From positions 150,001-214,000 of the forward strand of contig CAUEEP010000389.1 in NCBI GenBank assembly GCA_958450365.1: a stretch of DNA of 64,000 nt, read 5' to 3'. Under the pieces are notes generated by a model, which ran no database searches, had not been told where the DNA came from, and saw only the letters and a program-made list of their open reading frames with translations. A program made the translations under genes and the position numbers. This DNA is from Mesorhabditis belari. Lineage: Eukaryota > Nematoda > Chromadorea > Rhabditida > Rhabditidae. Positions 63,703 to 64,000 of this stretch are shown piece by piece (positions within the stretch are counted from its first letter, which is position 1; each line of letters opens with the position of its first letter).

Positions 63703-64000
63703 AGGCTTTTGGACTCGTAAATCTCGGAGATACTTCAGAGCAATCTGTCGGTCGAGTAGAAGACGAAAGCCCATAGTTTTGGACTCATCAGTCTCGGAGA
63801 TACTTCAGAGAAATCTGTCGGTCGAGCGGAGGACGAAACTCATTGAGCTGTGCGGAGCAAGGAAAAACGTTGATTGGAACCACTGGCCCTCGTCACTCCA
63901 CTCTTCACGCCGCCGCCGTTTGATGGTGAAGAATCTGCTCTTCTTATCGACTCAATGAGGGACCCTGTTGAGGCAGCATTGCCGAGACAAACCTCATTGA
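63703..64000 (+). mobile_element. non-autonomous retroelement N1, cut by window end
   Basis: First 298 bp of a further N1, containing the 70-bp repeat pair. The stem of its module (63952-64000) closes at the last base of the window. Confidence 0.87.

Overview
The window comes from a nematode nuclear genome. It contains 22-nt spliced leader 1 (SL1) RNA genes that read as the canonical nematode SL1 followed by a GT donor, an Sm site and a 3' hairpin. It also contains 119-nt 5S rRNA genes on the opposite strand, an SL1/5S pairing known from Caenorhabditis. Unusually, the same tandem unit carries a 188-nt U2 snRNA gene. The ancestral unit is about 1.55 kb: U2 (+), 5S (-), a GGAAAGAAA microsatellite, SL1 (+), then a ~777-bp spacer. 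Complete units with uninterrupted U2 genes survive only between about 37.4 and 44.9 kb (five intact U2 genes). The species cannot be named from this sequence.

Most of the rest is non-LTR retrotransposon DNA of the R2/NeSL type: N-terminal C2H2-like zinc fingers, a reverse transcriptase (RT) with the YADD motif, a C-terminal CCHC knuckle and a PD...D restriction-like endonuclease (RLE). All elements lie on the + strand and sit at one exact position of U2, after nucleotide 57. They are flanked by a 20-bp duplication of U2 nt 38-57 (TCTGTTCTTATCGGCTTAAT). This matches the behaviour described for U2-targeting Utopia elements. I use local labels. Families A, B1, B2 and C are autonomous or derived from autonomous elements. 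N1 (1045 bp) and N2 are non-autonomous. A composite (N1 5' end, then a U2 fragment, then N2; ~1.1 kb) recurs four times.

Layout: 1-2662 A (nonsense mutated); 2663-3604 U2 3' half/5S/SL1; 3605-5119 truncated A; 5120-6695 unit; 6696-7740 N1 inside U2; 7741-9143 unit; 9144-25707 head-to-tail chain B1, A/B/C chimera, B1, composite; 25728-26211 partial unit; 26217-29878 A plus composite; 29899-31441 unit; 31442-35897 full-length A inside U2; 35918-39235 units; 39259-40126 B1 3' end; 40147-45010 units; 45034-50073 B1 plus truncated composite; 50089-59568 U2 5' half, then B2, B1, composite; 59589-60072 partial unit; 60078-64000 A, N1, N1. The chains have one 20-bp target copy between neighbours, as expected if each insertion recreates the target for the next.

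The most interesting signal is a conserved RNA-like module near the 5' part of A, N1 and the composites. It consists of a copy or near-copy of the U2 target, whose final TTAA-like bases form one side of a stem with compensatory changes, an inner GGCA-GCAT-TGCC hairpin, and ATG-TCG-GGC directly after the stem. The array has also been reshaped by an 8.6-kb segmental duplication, chimeric junctions, filler-bearing deletions and conversion among elements. The autonomous proteins most likely to be intact are at 20459-24169, 54312-58022, 50189-53890 and 31814-35668.
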